Source of the DNA: Myxococcales bacterium
GTDB taxonomy: Bacteria; Myxococcota; Polyangia; Nannocystales; Nannocystaceae
Length of the DNA stretch: 64,000 nucleotides
Reading direction: 5' to 3'
NCBI GenBank assembly: GCA_016793465.1
Contig: JAEUJW010000001.1
Span: 1 to 64,000, forward strand
Every line of letters starts with the position of its first letter. Positions within the stretch are counted from its first letter, which is position 1. Below the pieces are notes generated by a model. It was given only the letters and a program-made list of their open reading frames with translations. It was not told the DNA's origin and did no database searches. Shown here piece by piece: positions 1 to 7,092 of this stretch. A program made the position numbers and the translations under genes.

Positions 1-156
1 CTTGTCGATCTGGTCGTAGGCCTGGAACTCCGCCATCCCCTTCAGGCTCAGCACGCGGGTGATCGCCGCCGTCAGCGTCGTCTTGCCATGGTCGACGTGA
101 CCGATGGTGCCGATGTTGACGTGGGGCTTGTTGCGGATGAATTGTTCCTTGGCCAT
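1..156 (-). CDS. tuf: Elongation factor Tu, N-terminal 52 codons (cut by window edge)
   Basis: The reverse strand reads MAKEQF followed by the P-loop GHVDHGKTT near residues 19-27, the GTP-binding signature of EF-Tu, which delivers aminoacyl-tRNA to the ribosome. The reading frame runs off the left edge of the window. A GGAGAG ribosome-binding site lies just upstream of the ATG. Four tRNA genes precede it on the same strand with no separate promoter visible, so the gene is probably the last of a tRNA-tuf operon. Confidence 0.97.
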   Translation of the reverse strand, partial: MAKEQFIRNKPHVNIGTIGHVDHGKTTLTAAITRVLSLKGMAEFQAYDQIDK

Positions 157-201
157 GGCGATGATCTCTCCGCTTCGTACGCTTCGAAGGTGATTCGGGG
201 G

Positions 202-274
202 AGCCCATGAGCGGATTCGAACCGCTGACCTCATCCTTACCAAGGATGTGCTCTACCAACTGAGCTACATGGGC
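202..274 (-). tRNA. tRNA-Thr (anticodon GGT)
   Basis: Full cloverleaf on the reverse strand: acceptor GCCCATG pairs with CATGGGC, the T loop is GGTTCGAATCC, and the anticodon loop CTTGGTAA reads GGT. CCA is not encoded. It is the tRNA closest to tuf, the place thrT holds in E. coli. Confidence 0.97.
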
Positions 275-298
275 GAGACTATTGAGTTTTGCGCGAAG

Positions 299-371
299 AG
301 CGGGAGACGAGGTTCGAACTCGCGGCATTCAGCTTGGAAGGCTGACGCTCTACCAACTGAGCTACTCCCGC
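299..371 (-). tRNA. tRNA-Gly (anticodon TCC)
   Basis: Reverse-strand cloverleaf with acceptor GCGGGAG/CTCCCGC, T arm GAGTTCGAACCTC and anticodon loop CTTCCAA (TCC). It corresponds by position to glyT of the E. coli tufB operon. Confidence 0.97.
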
Positions 372-377
372 AAGGAG

Positions 378-461
378 TGGATGGGGAAGGATTCGAACCT
401 TCGAAGCGGTGACGCGGCGGATTTACAGTCCGCTCCCTTTGGCCAACTCGGGCACCCATCC
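378..461 (-). tRNA. tRNA-Tyr (anticodon GTA)
   Basis: An 84-nt class II tRNA with a long variable arm. Acceptor is GGATGGG/CCCATCC with discriminator A, and the anticodon loop CTGTAAA reads GTA. It corresponds by position to tyrU of the E. coli tufB operon. Confidence 0.97.
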
Positions 462-520
462 AGGGATTTTTGTATGTCGGGAGCCCGTGAGGGCCGAAGT
501 TCGAGGGGGTCTGGCGAGAG

Positions 521-592
521 AGCTGGCGATGGGACTTGAACCCGCAGCCGCCTGATTACAAATCAGGTGCTCTACCATTGAGCTACGCCAGC
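521..592 (-). tRNA. tRNA-Thr (anticodon TGT)
   Basis: Reverse-strand cloverleaf with acceptor GCTGGCG/CGCCAGC and anticodon loop TTTGTAA (TGT). It is the first gene of the tRNA-tuf unit and is equivalent in position to thrU. Confidence 0.97.
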
Positions 593-665
593 GAGAGCGA
601 GGGCCTCCTGCCTGAGGGGATGGCAAAGCTTCGGGTCCGTGTGGGCCCGAAATTCGTGGAGGCGG

Positions 666-695
666 TGTATAACCGTCGATCGCGGGGGGTGTCAA
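666..695 (-). promoter_or_regulatory. Sigma-70-type promoter of the tRNA-tuf operon
   Basis: The reverse strand has a perfect TTGACA (690-695) followed after 18 nt by TATACA (666-671); the alternative register TTATAC gives 17 nt. It lies about 75 bp upstream of the first tRNA. It is one of the few complete -35/-10 promoters in the window, as expected for a stable-RNA operon. Confidence 0.75.
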
Positions 696-767
696 GCCGC
701 GCCCGTGCCCGGGAGGGCAATTCCACGAGGACATAAGTGAGCTGACTCGCGGGTTTGCGCCTGCGGG

Positions 768-1928
768 TCAGAGGGGGGTGGGCTCCGGGACGAACAGCTT
801 CCGGTCCAGCGGGCTGGGCTCTTGCCCGGGTTCGTCGCCTCCGCGGGCGAATTCCGGGCGGGCCTCGGGCGCGAGCGGGGGATGGGGCTTGCCGAGGGTG
901 GTGTCGCCGGCGAGGAGGATCGCCTGGAGATCGCTCAGCTTGGTCTCGGTCTGGGCGATGAACGGGGAGTCGTAGCCGAGTTTGCGGGCGGTCTCGAGGT
1001 TCTTCTCGAACACCCAGATCGCCTTGTTGACCACGGGGCGCAGCTGGCTCTTCAGCTCCTCGTAGTAGACCTTGCGCTGGTTGTCGTCGAGCCAGTCGGG
1101 CACGGGGGCGTGCATCATGGCGTCGTAGAACTCCTGGAACAAGGTGCCCATCTGGTAGCCGGCGGCGGACACCCAGAACACGTGCTTGGCCTTGATCGTG
1201 CTCTCGTAGCCGGCCTGGGCCTGCTCGAGCAGGGCGAACTTGCGGGCGAAGTCCTCGGACATGGTCGCCTCGGACGGGCGGATCACGACCTCGCGGAAGG
1301 TCCGGTGGTGGATCGCCGCGCGGTAGAAGCGGGCCATGCCGACGAAGTAGAAGGTCGTGAAGCGCTCCTTGCCCTCCGAGCCGAGGAAGATCTGGTCGGC
1401 CCGCGCGAGCAGCGGGTCGGCTTCCTTGAACTTGTCGAGCTGGAAGAGGGCGTAGCCCTGGCGGGTCAGGTACTCGACCTGGGCCGACGCGAGGGTCGCC
1501 CGGGCCGCCGCCTGGCCGAAGTCGTCGGCCGAGGCCTGCCACTGGCCGAGCTCGGCATGGCAGGCGCCGCGACCGGCGTGGGCGTCGGCGCCGGCGTCGG
1601 CGAAGCGGCGGAGGATCTCGTCGTAGGCGTGGATCGCCGCGGCGCAGTCGCCGAGCTGCTCGTGCGCGCGGGCCAGGCCGGGGTAAGCCTGGCGGGCGGT
1701 GGCGTCGTCGGGCTCGCCGGCGAGGATGCTGCCGAACACGGCCACGGCGCGGGCCGGCTCGCCGGCGGCGAGCGCGGCCTCCGCGTCGGCGAGGCTGACC
1801 GGGCCCGACGCCGCGGCGGCGGAGCCAGGGGCCGCGGCGACCGCGGGCTCTCCGGGCGTGACGCTGGCGCTCGTCTGCTTGCCGGCGCAGGCGGCGACGA
1901 GCAGGAGCAGGACGAGCCGGCGGTGCAC
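768..1928 (-). CDS. TPR lipoprotein, unknown function
   Basis: A 386-residue protein with a GTG start chosen because it gives a short lipoprotein signal (lipobox LVAAC, Cys14) and has GAGG upstream. After an Ala/Gly/Pro-rich linker come TPR-like helical repeats covering roughly residues 45-200, for example ARAHEQLGD and a following AY motif. The rest is predicted helical, and a Pro-rich tail ends the protein. Role unknown; a periplasmic scaffold is plausible. It lies 14 bp behind the HEAT lipoprotein gene and is very likely cotranscribed with it. Confidence 0.8.
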   Translation of the reverse strand: MHRRLVLLLLVAACAGKQTSASVTPGEPAVAAAPGSAAAASGPVSLADAEAALAAGEPARAVAVFGSILAGEPDDATARQAYPGLARAHEQLGDCAAAIHAYDEILRRFADAGADAHAGRGACHAELGQWQASADDFGQAAARATLASAQVEYLTRQGYALFQLDKFKEADPLLARADQIFLGSEGKERFTTFYFVGMARFYRAAIHHRTFREVVIRPSEATMSEDFARKFALLEQAQAGYESTIKAKHVFWVSAAGYQMGTLFQEFYDAMMHAPVPDWLDDNQRKVYYEELKSQLRPVVNKAIWVFEKNLETARKLGYDSPFIAQTETKLSDLQAILLAGDTTLGKPHPPLAPEARPEFARGGDEPGQEPSPLDRKLFVPEPTPL

Positions 1929-1942
1929 GGGGACCACCTCGA

Positions 1943-3673
1943 TCAGTCGGCGATGCGGGCGATGGAGGAGCGGGCGGTGAGGACCGAGAGCTGCAGCGTG
2001 CTGTCCATGCTGCCCTTCTCGCCCTTCATGACGTCGTCGAGGGCGGCGGCGCACTCGGGGCACTTGGCGCCCTTTAGCACGCGCGGGACGAGCAGCGCCA
2101 TGGTGACGCGGGCGTCGGGGTTGCGGACCTTGAAGGCCTTGGCGATGTCGAGGGCGGCGGCCTTGTCGCCGGCGGGGGCGAGGCGGACGACCTCGAAGGC
2201 GGCCTTCTCGCGGGCGAACCAGTCGGCGTTCTGGTCGTTGAGGACCTTCTTGTAGCAGGCGAGGTCGGCCTTGCAGGTCTCGAGGGTCTTGACCCCCGGC
2301 TCCCACTTCTTCATCTCCTCGGCGACCTTCTTCTCGTTGGCCGCGGAGGCGCCCTTCATGGCGTCCTGCAGGGCCGGGAGCTGCTCGGGCGTGGCCACGA
2401 GGGTGGCGAAACGGCCGGCCTCCCAGCGGATCTGGTAGCGGAAGTCGGAGTTGTCGAGCGCCTCGGGGTCGTACTCGCCGGTCTTGGTGGCGTCGGCGAG
2501 GCACTTGAAGGCCTCGTCGCCGCCGATGCGGCCGAGCGCCTCGGTGATCGGGAACATGTCGCCGGGGTTGTGGGTGGCGTTGATGCACTTGCACAGCGCC
2601 GGCACGCCCTTGGGGTCGCCGATGAGGCCGAGCGTGTTGGCCACGAACGCGCGCAGGCTGGCGTTGGCGGCGTCCTCCTCGTCCGGCTCCTCCTCCTCGT
2701 CCTTCTTTTTCTTCTTCTCGGGCTTCTTGGCCGGCTGGGCCACGCAGTCGTCCTGCGGCATGAAGGCGATGAGCTCGTCGATCGCGGCGTTGGTGCCCAT
2801 GGCGCCGAGGATGCCGACGGCGGTCTGCTGGACGACCAGGAGGTCGACGTCGTGCTTCTGCGCGAGCTCGTTCACCTCGGTGAACTTGCCGGCCAGCATC
2901 TCCTTCAGGCGCGGCACCGCGGGCTCGCCGATCGAGACGAGGGCCAGCTTGGAGCGGTTGGCGATGTCGGTGGTCGACGGCGCGTCGGGCACGCGGAAGG
3001 TGACGGTGAGCAGGGCGTCGGTCGCCGACCCGTCCTTGATCATGCCGAGGGCCTTGGCGGCCTCGCGGTGGACCGAGACCGGCTGGTTCTCCTTGGTCTG
3101 GTTCATGGCCTCGATGAGCACCGGCACGGCCTTCTTGTCGCGCAGCTCGCCGAGCGTGGTGGCCAGCTCGAGGCGGAGCTCGCCCTCGTTGGTCTTGCCC
3201 TTGTCCTTGCTCGGGTCCTTGACGAGGCCCTGCATGAGCGCGACCACGGCGTCGACCACGGCCGGCGGCCTGGCCTTCTGGATGCCCTGGAGGGCGGCCA
3301 GCACGCGCTTGCGGGCGGCGTCCGAGCCGTCGAGCGCGAGGGCCTTGATCCACAGGTTGGCGCCCTCGGGCCGGCCAGCCGCGGTCAACATGTTGAGCAT
3401 GATGACCTGCTGCTCCGGCGTCACCTGATCCCAGACCTCCTCGAAGACGGGGATGACCTTGGTGACAAACTCGTCGAGGCGCTCCTTGTGGTCGCCAGGC
3501 GAAGAGGTGATGGCCTTGACCAGCGCCTCGAGCCCCGAGAGGCCGGCGGCGCGGCCGTTGACGTCCTTGATGCTGGCGATGTGGGTCTCGAACGCGTTCG
3601 GGTCGGCTTCCTTGCAGCCGGACCAGGAGAGCACCGCAAAGGCCAACAGGGACGAGACGACGAGCTTGCGCAT
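1943..3673 (-). CDS. HEAT-repeat lipoprotein, unknown function
   Basis: A 576-residue lipoprotein: MRKL start, hydrophobic stretch and lipobox SGC at Cys20. Most of the chain is paired helices of HEAT/armadillo type, with recurring phrases such as VPVLIEAM and VPALCKC. A highly charged Lys/Glu/Asp-rich insert separates two HEAT blocks near residue 330. HEAT solenoids bind proteins; no catalytic motif is visible. GAGAGG precedes the ATG. It is first in an operon with the TPR lipoprotein, so the two probably work together at the envelope (inference). Confidence 0.82.
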   Translation of the reverse strand: MRKLVVSSLLAFAVLSWSGCKEADPNAFETHIASIKDVNGRAAGLSGLEALVKAITSSPGDHKERLDEFVTKVIPVFEEVWDQVTPEQQVIMLNMLTAAGRPEGANLWIKALALDGSDAARKRVLAALQGIQKARPPAVVDAVVALMQGLVKDPSKDKGKTNEGELRLELATTLGELRDKKAVPVLIEAMNQTKENQPVSVHREAAKALGMIKDGSATDALLTVTFRVPDAPSTTDIANRSKLALVSIGEPAVPRLKEMLAGKFTEVNELAQKHDVDLLVVQQTAVGILGAMGTNAAIDELIAFMPQDDCVAQPAKKPEKKKKKDEEEEPDEEDAANASLRAFVANTLGLIGDPKGVPALCKCINATHNPGDMFPITEALGRIGGDEAFKCLADATKTGEYDPEALDNSDFRYQIRWEAGRFATLVATPEQLPALQDAMKGASAANEKKVAEEMKKWEPGVKTLETCKADLACYKKVLNDQNADWFAREKAAFEVVRLAPAGDKAAALDIAKAFKVRNPDARVTMALLVPRVLKGAKCPECAAALDDVMKGEKGSMDSTLQLSVLTARSSIARIAD

Positions 3674-3908
3674 GGAACCTCTCTTGAGGGGCATGGTACA
3701 CCAGGCCCGGACGGATGTTTGCCTCAGTCCGCCTGGGGTGTCCAAATTTGCTCGGTCGCGGGAATTCGCGGGGATCGCGGCGCGGACGACCCCCATCGCC
3801 CGGGCTCACGACGAGGCCAGACGAGATCGACCCCCTCGCACCGTCAGCGTCGCGGATCACCAGCGAGCCGAACGAGCGCGAAGGGATACGCGCCCACGCG
3901 ACGCCCAG
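3674..3908. other. Upstream region of the HEAT lipoprotein operon
   Basis: No gene is seen. On the reverse strand a TACCAT -10-like box lies at 3693-3698, 19 nt before the ATG, with GAGAGG between. This is a conventional short leader. No clear -35 element was recognised. The part next to the tandem array holds nothing I can interpret. Confidence 0.45.
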
Positions 3909-4128
3909 AGGGCCTTCAGGCCCGATCGGCCGGAGGCCGACCCAGGCCCGAAGGGCCGTGAAGAGGGCCTTCAGGCCCGATCGACCGGAGGCCGACCCAG
4001 GCCCGAAGGGCCGTGACGAGGGCCTTCAGGCCCGATCGGCCGGAGGCAGACCCAGGCCCGAAGGGCCGTGAAGAGGGCCTTCAGGCCCGATCGGCCGGAG
4101 GCCGACCCAGGCCCGAAGGGCCGTGAAG
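3909..4128. repeat. Four tandem 55-bp palindromic (REP-like) units
   Basis: Units start at 3909, 3964, 4019 and 4074 and differ by only a few bases. Each contains three small hairpins: GGGCCT-TC-AGGCCC, GGCC-GGA-GGCC and GGCCC-GAA-GGGCC. The last unit abuts exactly the complement of the stop codon of the bactofilin gene (4129-4131), so the array forms the immediate 3' untranslated region of the bactofilin operon. It may act as a terminator or mRNA-stabilising structure. The third hairpin matches the short REP-like element found elsewhere in the window. There are no spacers, so it is not CRISPR. Confidence 0.9.
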
Positions 4129-4818
4129 TTAGTCCACGCGGTCGACTTTGTGTTTGCCGCGGGAGAGGGCCTTGGGGCGGATCTCCTTGCGGGGGGACGG
4201 GTCGCTGCGGCGCATCGACGGGTGGTGGACCACGACGGTCTCGCCGGCGGGGGCCGGGGTCGGGCGCGCGGGGGCGGCGGTGAAGGCCTGGGCGCGGCGC
4301 GGGGGCAGGCGGACGGCCTGGCGGGCGGGCTTGCTGATCGAGCCGTTGCCCTGCTGTTGTTGGGCGGCGGGGCGCTCGCTCGCGGCGCGGGCGACGGGGG
4401 CGCGGCCGGCGGTGTAGCTGCGGGCAGCGGCCTCCATCGAGTGCTCCTCGGCGGCCGGGGCCTCGGTGGCGACCGAACCGCGGAAGGCGGCGCCGGGGGC
4501 GATGCTGATGCGCGGGGCGCAGAGGTCGCCGATCACGCGGGCGGTGGTCGTCAGCACGATCGCGTGGTCGGCGGTGATGTTGCCGACGACCGTGCCGCCG
4601 ACGACCACGTCCACGGCGTACACCTCGGCGAGCACGACGCCCTCGGGATCGACGTAGAGGGTGGTGCCGAGGCGGACGAAGCCCTCGACCGTGCCCTGGA
4701 CGCGGATGTCCTCCTGGCCGGTGAGGCGGCCGACGACGTGGGTGCCCGCGGCGACGATGGTCGCCACCTCGGCGCCGGCCTCGGGGACAGGGAGATTGTG
4801 TTTGGTCTTCGTTGCCAT
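4129..4818 (-). CDS. Bactofilin-family cytoskeletal protein, long C-terminal tail
   Basis: A 229-residue bactofilin. The core (about residues 20-120) has the repeated short beta-strand pattern of the right-handed beta-helix, with phrases such as VQGTVEGFVRLG and VVVGGTVVGNI. Bactofilins polymerise without nucleotide into filaments used for cell shape, polar scaffolding or chromosome arrangement. A basic, Pro/Ala-rich tail of about 100 residues follows and is absent from the two neighbouring paralogues; it may anchor partners. Last of three bactofilin genes on this strand, 9 bp after the previous one. Confidence 0.88.
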   Translation of the reverse strand: MATKTKHNLPVPEAGAEVATIVAAGTHVVGRLTGQEDIRVQGTVEGFVRLGTTLYVDPEGVVLAEVYAVDVVVGGTVVGNITADHAIVLTTTARVIGDLCAPRISIAPGAAFRGSVATEAPAAEEHSMEAAARSYTAGRAPVARAASERPAAQQQQGNGSISKPARQAVRLPPRRAQAFTAAPARPTPAPAGETVVVHHPSMRRSDPSPRKEIRPKALSRGKHKVDRVD

Positions 4819-4827
4819 CGCTGTCCC

Positions 4828-5142
4828 CTAGCCCCCCATGTCGACGTTGCCCTTGAACGAAGCTCCGTCGGCGATGAGGATCCGCGGCGCGCGGATGTCC
4901 CCGACGACGTTGGAATTCGGCTGCAGCTGCACGCGCTCGCTGGCGGCGATGTCGCCCTGGACGGTGCCGTTGACGGTCACCGTGGCCGACTCGACGCTGG
5001 CCTCGACGACGCCGCCGTTCTCGACGACGAGCGCGTCGCGCACGCTGATGCGGCCCTTGACGGTGCCGTGGACGACCAGTTGGTCCTCGCCGGAGATCTC
5101 GCCGTCGATGGTGATGCTGCTGCCGATGACGGTGGTGGACAT
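4828..5142 (-). CDS. Bactofilin-family protein, minimal core
   Basis: A 104-residue protein consisting almost only of the bactofilin beta-helix: ISGEDQLVVHGTVKGRI, VNGTVQGDI and a final GASFKGNVDM. Length and lack of tails match minimal bactofilins such as small members of the myxobacterial set. It lies between two paralogues with gaps of 9 and 27 bp, so the three probably co-assemble or are co-regulated (inference). Confidence 0.9.
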   Translation of the reverse strand: MSTTVIGSSITIDGEISGEDQLVVHGTVKGRISVRDALVVENGGVVEASVESATVTVNGTVQGDIAASERVQLQPNSNVVGDIRAPRILIADGASFKGNVDMGG

Positions 5143-5169
5143 GCGGATCTCCTACGTGAGTGCGTGAAC

Positions 5170-5532
5170 TTAACGCCGCGGCTGACGCTGCAGGCTGGCG
5201 GGAATCTGGACGTCCATCTCGACCGTGCCCTTGAACACGGCGCCGTCGGCGATCACCACCCGCGGGGCGCGCAGGCTGCCCGTGACGCGCGCGCTCTCGT
5301 GGAGCGTGATGGTCGTGACCGCGACGATGTCGCCGTCGACCTGACCGTGGACGTCGACGCTGTCGACCTCGACGTCGGCCGCGATGACCGCGGACTGGGC
5401 GACCACGAGGTGGCCGGTGAGGCTGATGCTGCCCTCGACGTGGCCCTCGATGATGAGGTCCTCTTCGCCGGCGAGGTTGCCCCGGACGGAGATCCGCGGG
5501 CCGATGTTACAAGGTGCCGTGGCCGTGCTCAA
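5170..5532 (-). CDS. Bactofilin-family protein, first of three
   Basis: A 120-residue bactofilin core with a short basic C-terminus; motifs LAGEEDLIIEGHVEGSI and GAVFKGTVEMD show the family. The start is TTG at 5532: the codon is preceded at 6 nt by GGAG (5539-5542), the best ribosome-binding site available. It is the promoter-proximal gene of the bactofilin operon and diverges from gshA. Confidence 0.85.
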   Translation of the reverse strand: MSTATAPCNIGPRISVRGNLAGEEDLIIEGHVEGSISLTGHLVVAQSAVIAADVEVDSVDVHGQVDGDIVAVTTITLHESARVTGSLRAPRVVIADGAVFKGTVEMDVQIPASLQRQPRR

Positions 5533-5557
5533 ATCGTTCTCCGGTGCGCCGGGGCGG

Positions 5558-5563
5558 ACAATA
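5558..5563 (-). promoter_or_regulatory. -10-like box of the bactofilin operon
   Basis: TATTGT on the reverse strand, 25 nt before the TTG start, leaving room for the GGAG site. No convincing -35. Confidence 0.4.
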
Positions 5564-5645
5564 GCGGGGCTAGACGCGCGGGGTCAAGGCGCTTTCGCGG
5601 GTCCCCCCGCGGGTTTCCGCGGTCAGGTCGGACGGGTGAAGCAGG

Positions 5646-5651
5646 TACACT
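5646..5651 (+). promoter_or_regulatory. TANNNT box directly before gshA
   Basis: TACACT ends 7 nt before the GTG start codon. A transcript started 6-8 nt after such a -10 element would begin at the start codon, so gshA is predicted leaderless. No Shine-Dalgarno sequence is present. Confidence 0.55.
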
Positions 5652-5658
5652 GCGGGCC

Positions 5659-7089
5659 GTGAGCAACACCGTGATCACCGCCGCCTCGTCCGAGCCGCTG
5701 ACCGCCGCGGATATCGTGGGGTTCTTCCGCCGGGCCGAGCGCCCCGACCCGGCGACCCACAAGGTGGGCACCGAGCAGGAGAAGTTCGGGGTGGCCCTCG
5801 AGGCGTCGCCCGGGGAGCCGGGGCCGGTCGACTTCCATCGCCACATCACGCCGGTGCTGACGGCGTTCGCCGAGGAGTTCGGCTGGCGACCGACCAGCGA
5901 CCGGGGCGTGAGCGGGGAGATCATCGCCCTCGAGCGCGACGGGGCGTCGATCACGCTCGAGCCGGGCGGGCAGTTCGAGCTCAGCGGGGCCCCCCTGCCC
6001 AACATCCACGCGACCTGCGCCGAGTTCACCACGCACTACCGGGAGCTCCACTCGGTGTCGACCCGGCTCGGCCTGGCCTGGCTGGCCGCCGGGTTCCACC
6101 CGTTCGCCACCCGCGAGGAGATCCGCTGGGTCCCGAAGGGCCGCTACGCGGTCATGCGGGCCCACCTGCCGACCCGCGGCTCCCGCGGCCTCGACATGAT
6201 GCTGCGCACCTGCACCGTCCAGGCCAACTTCGACTACGCGTCGGAGCAGCAGGCCGGCGAGCGCCTGCGCATGGCCATGGCGATCTCCGGCCTGACGACC
6301 GCGATCTTCGCCAACTCGCCCTACCGCGAGGGCGCCGACTCGGGCCTGTCGTCGCTGCGCTCGGACTCGTGGACCGACGTCGACAACGCCCGCTGCGGGC
6401 TGCTGCCGTTCGTGTTCGACGGGCCGTTCTCCTACGAGCGCTACGCCGCGTGGGCCCTGGCCGTGCCGATGTTCTTCGTGCGCCGCGGCGACACCTTCGT
6501 GCCCTGCCACCTGCCGTTCAAGGACTACATGCAGCAGGGCTTCGTCGACGCCGACGGGACCCGCCACACCGCGACCAAGGGCGACTGGGAGCTGCACCTC
6601 AGCACGCTGTTCCCGGAGATCCGCCTGAAGCCGTACCTCGAGGTCCGCGGGTCGGACTCGGTCGGCTCGCGCTACGTGTGCGCCTTGCCGGCGCTGTGGA
6701 AGGGCGTGCTCTACGACGCCGACGCCGGCCAGGCGGCGTGGGAGCTGGTCCGCGAGCTCGAGTTCGGCGAGCGCCTGGCGCTGTGGGCCGAGTGCCGCGA
6801 GGCGGGCATGCGCTCGCCTCGCGTGCACCGCCTGTCGAAGGCGCTGATCGCGATCGCTCGCCAGGGCCTCGACCGCCAGGACGTGCGCGACAGCAAGGGC
6901 CGCACCGAGGCCCGCTTCCTCGACGCGATCGAGGACGTGGTGGCCTCGGGCAAGTCGCCGGCCGACCTGGCCCGCGCGGCCCTCGGCGCCAACCCGGGGC
7001 GCGACGCGGCGGCCCGGCGGGCGTTCGTGCGGCACTTCCACTTCGCGGGCGCCGGGCTCGAGGACGTCGCGGCGGACCCCGACGCGTAG
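5659..7089 (+). CDS. gshA: Glutamate-cysteine ligase (GCS2/plant-like type)
   Basis: A 476-residue enzyme that joins glutamate and cysteine with ATP, the first step of glutathione synthesis in the cytoplasm. Family signatures include VGTEQEKFG near residue 35, ITLEPGGQFELSG near residue 96 and RGLDMMLRTCTVQ near residue 177. Length fits the plant/alphaproteobacterial-type ligase rather than the E. coli GshA type. The GTG start follows a TACACT box by 7 nt; another GTG lies four codons downstream. No gshB is in the window. The gene converges on the next one with 3 bp between stop codons. Confidence 0.92.
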   Translation: MSNTVITAASSEPLTAADIVGFFRRAERPDPATHKVGTEQEKFGVALEASPGEPGPVDFHRHITPVLTAFAEEFGWRPTSDRGVSGEIIALERDGASITLEPGGQFELSGAPLPNIHATCAEFTTHYRELHSVSTRLGLAWLAAGFHPFATREEIRWVPKGRYAVMRAHLPTRGSRGLDMMLRTCTVQANFDYASEQQAGERLRMAMAISGLTTAIFANSPYREGADSGLSSLRSDSWTDVDNARCGLLPFVFDGPFSYERYAAWALAVPMFFVRRGDTFVPCHLPFKDYMQQGFVDADGTRHTATKGDWELHLSTLFPEIRLKPYLEVRGSDSVGSRYVCALPALWKGVLYDADAGQAAWELVRELEFGERLALWAECREAGMRSPRVHRLSKALIAIARQGLDRQDVRDSKGRTEARFLDAIEDVVASGKSPADLARAALGANPGRDAAARRAFVRHFHFAGAGLEDVAADPDA

Positions 7090-7092
7090 CCT

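Noticed and set aside
768..3860. One 1030-codon protein covering both lipoprotein genes
   Set aside because: Only the part after GTG 1928 is protein-like. The upstream part is the antigenic-like shadow of the HEAT lipoprotein frame, which has its own signal peptide and normal composition.
3909..4128. Possible CRISPR array
   Set aside because: Units are contiguous with a 55-bp period and no unique spacers, and no cas gene is nearby. It is a tandem palindromic repeat.
3748..4128. Repetitive peptide read through the tandem array on the plus strand
   Set aside because: The frame is open only because the repeat is GC-rich and 55 bp long. It lacks a plausible start or ribosome-binding site and overlaps the 3' region of the bactofilin operon.
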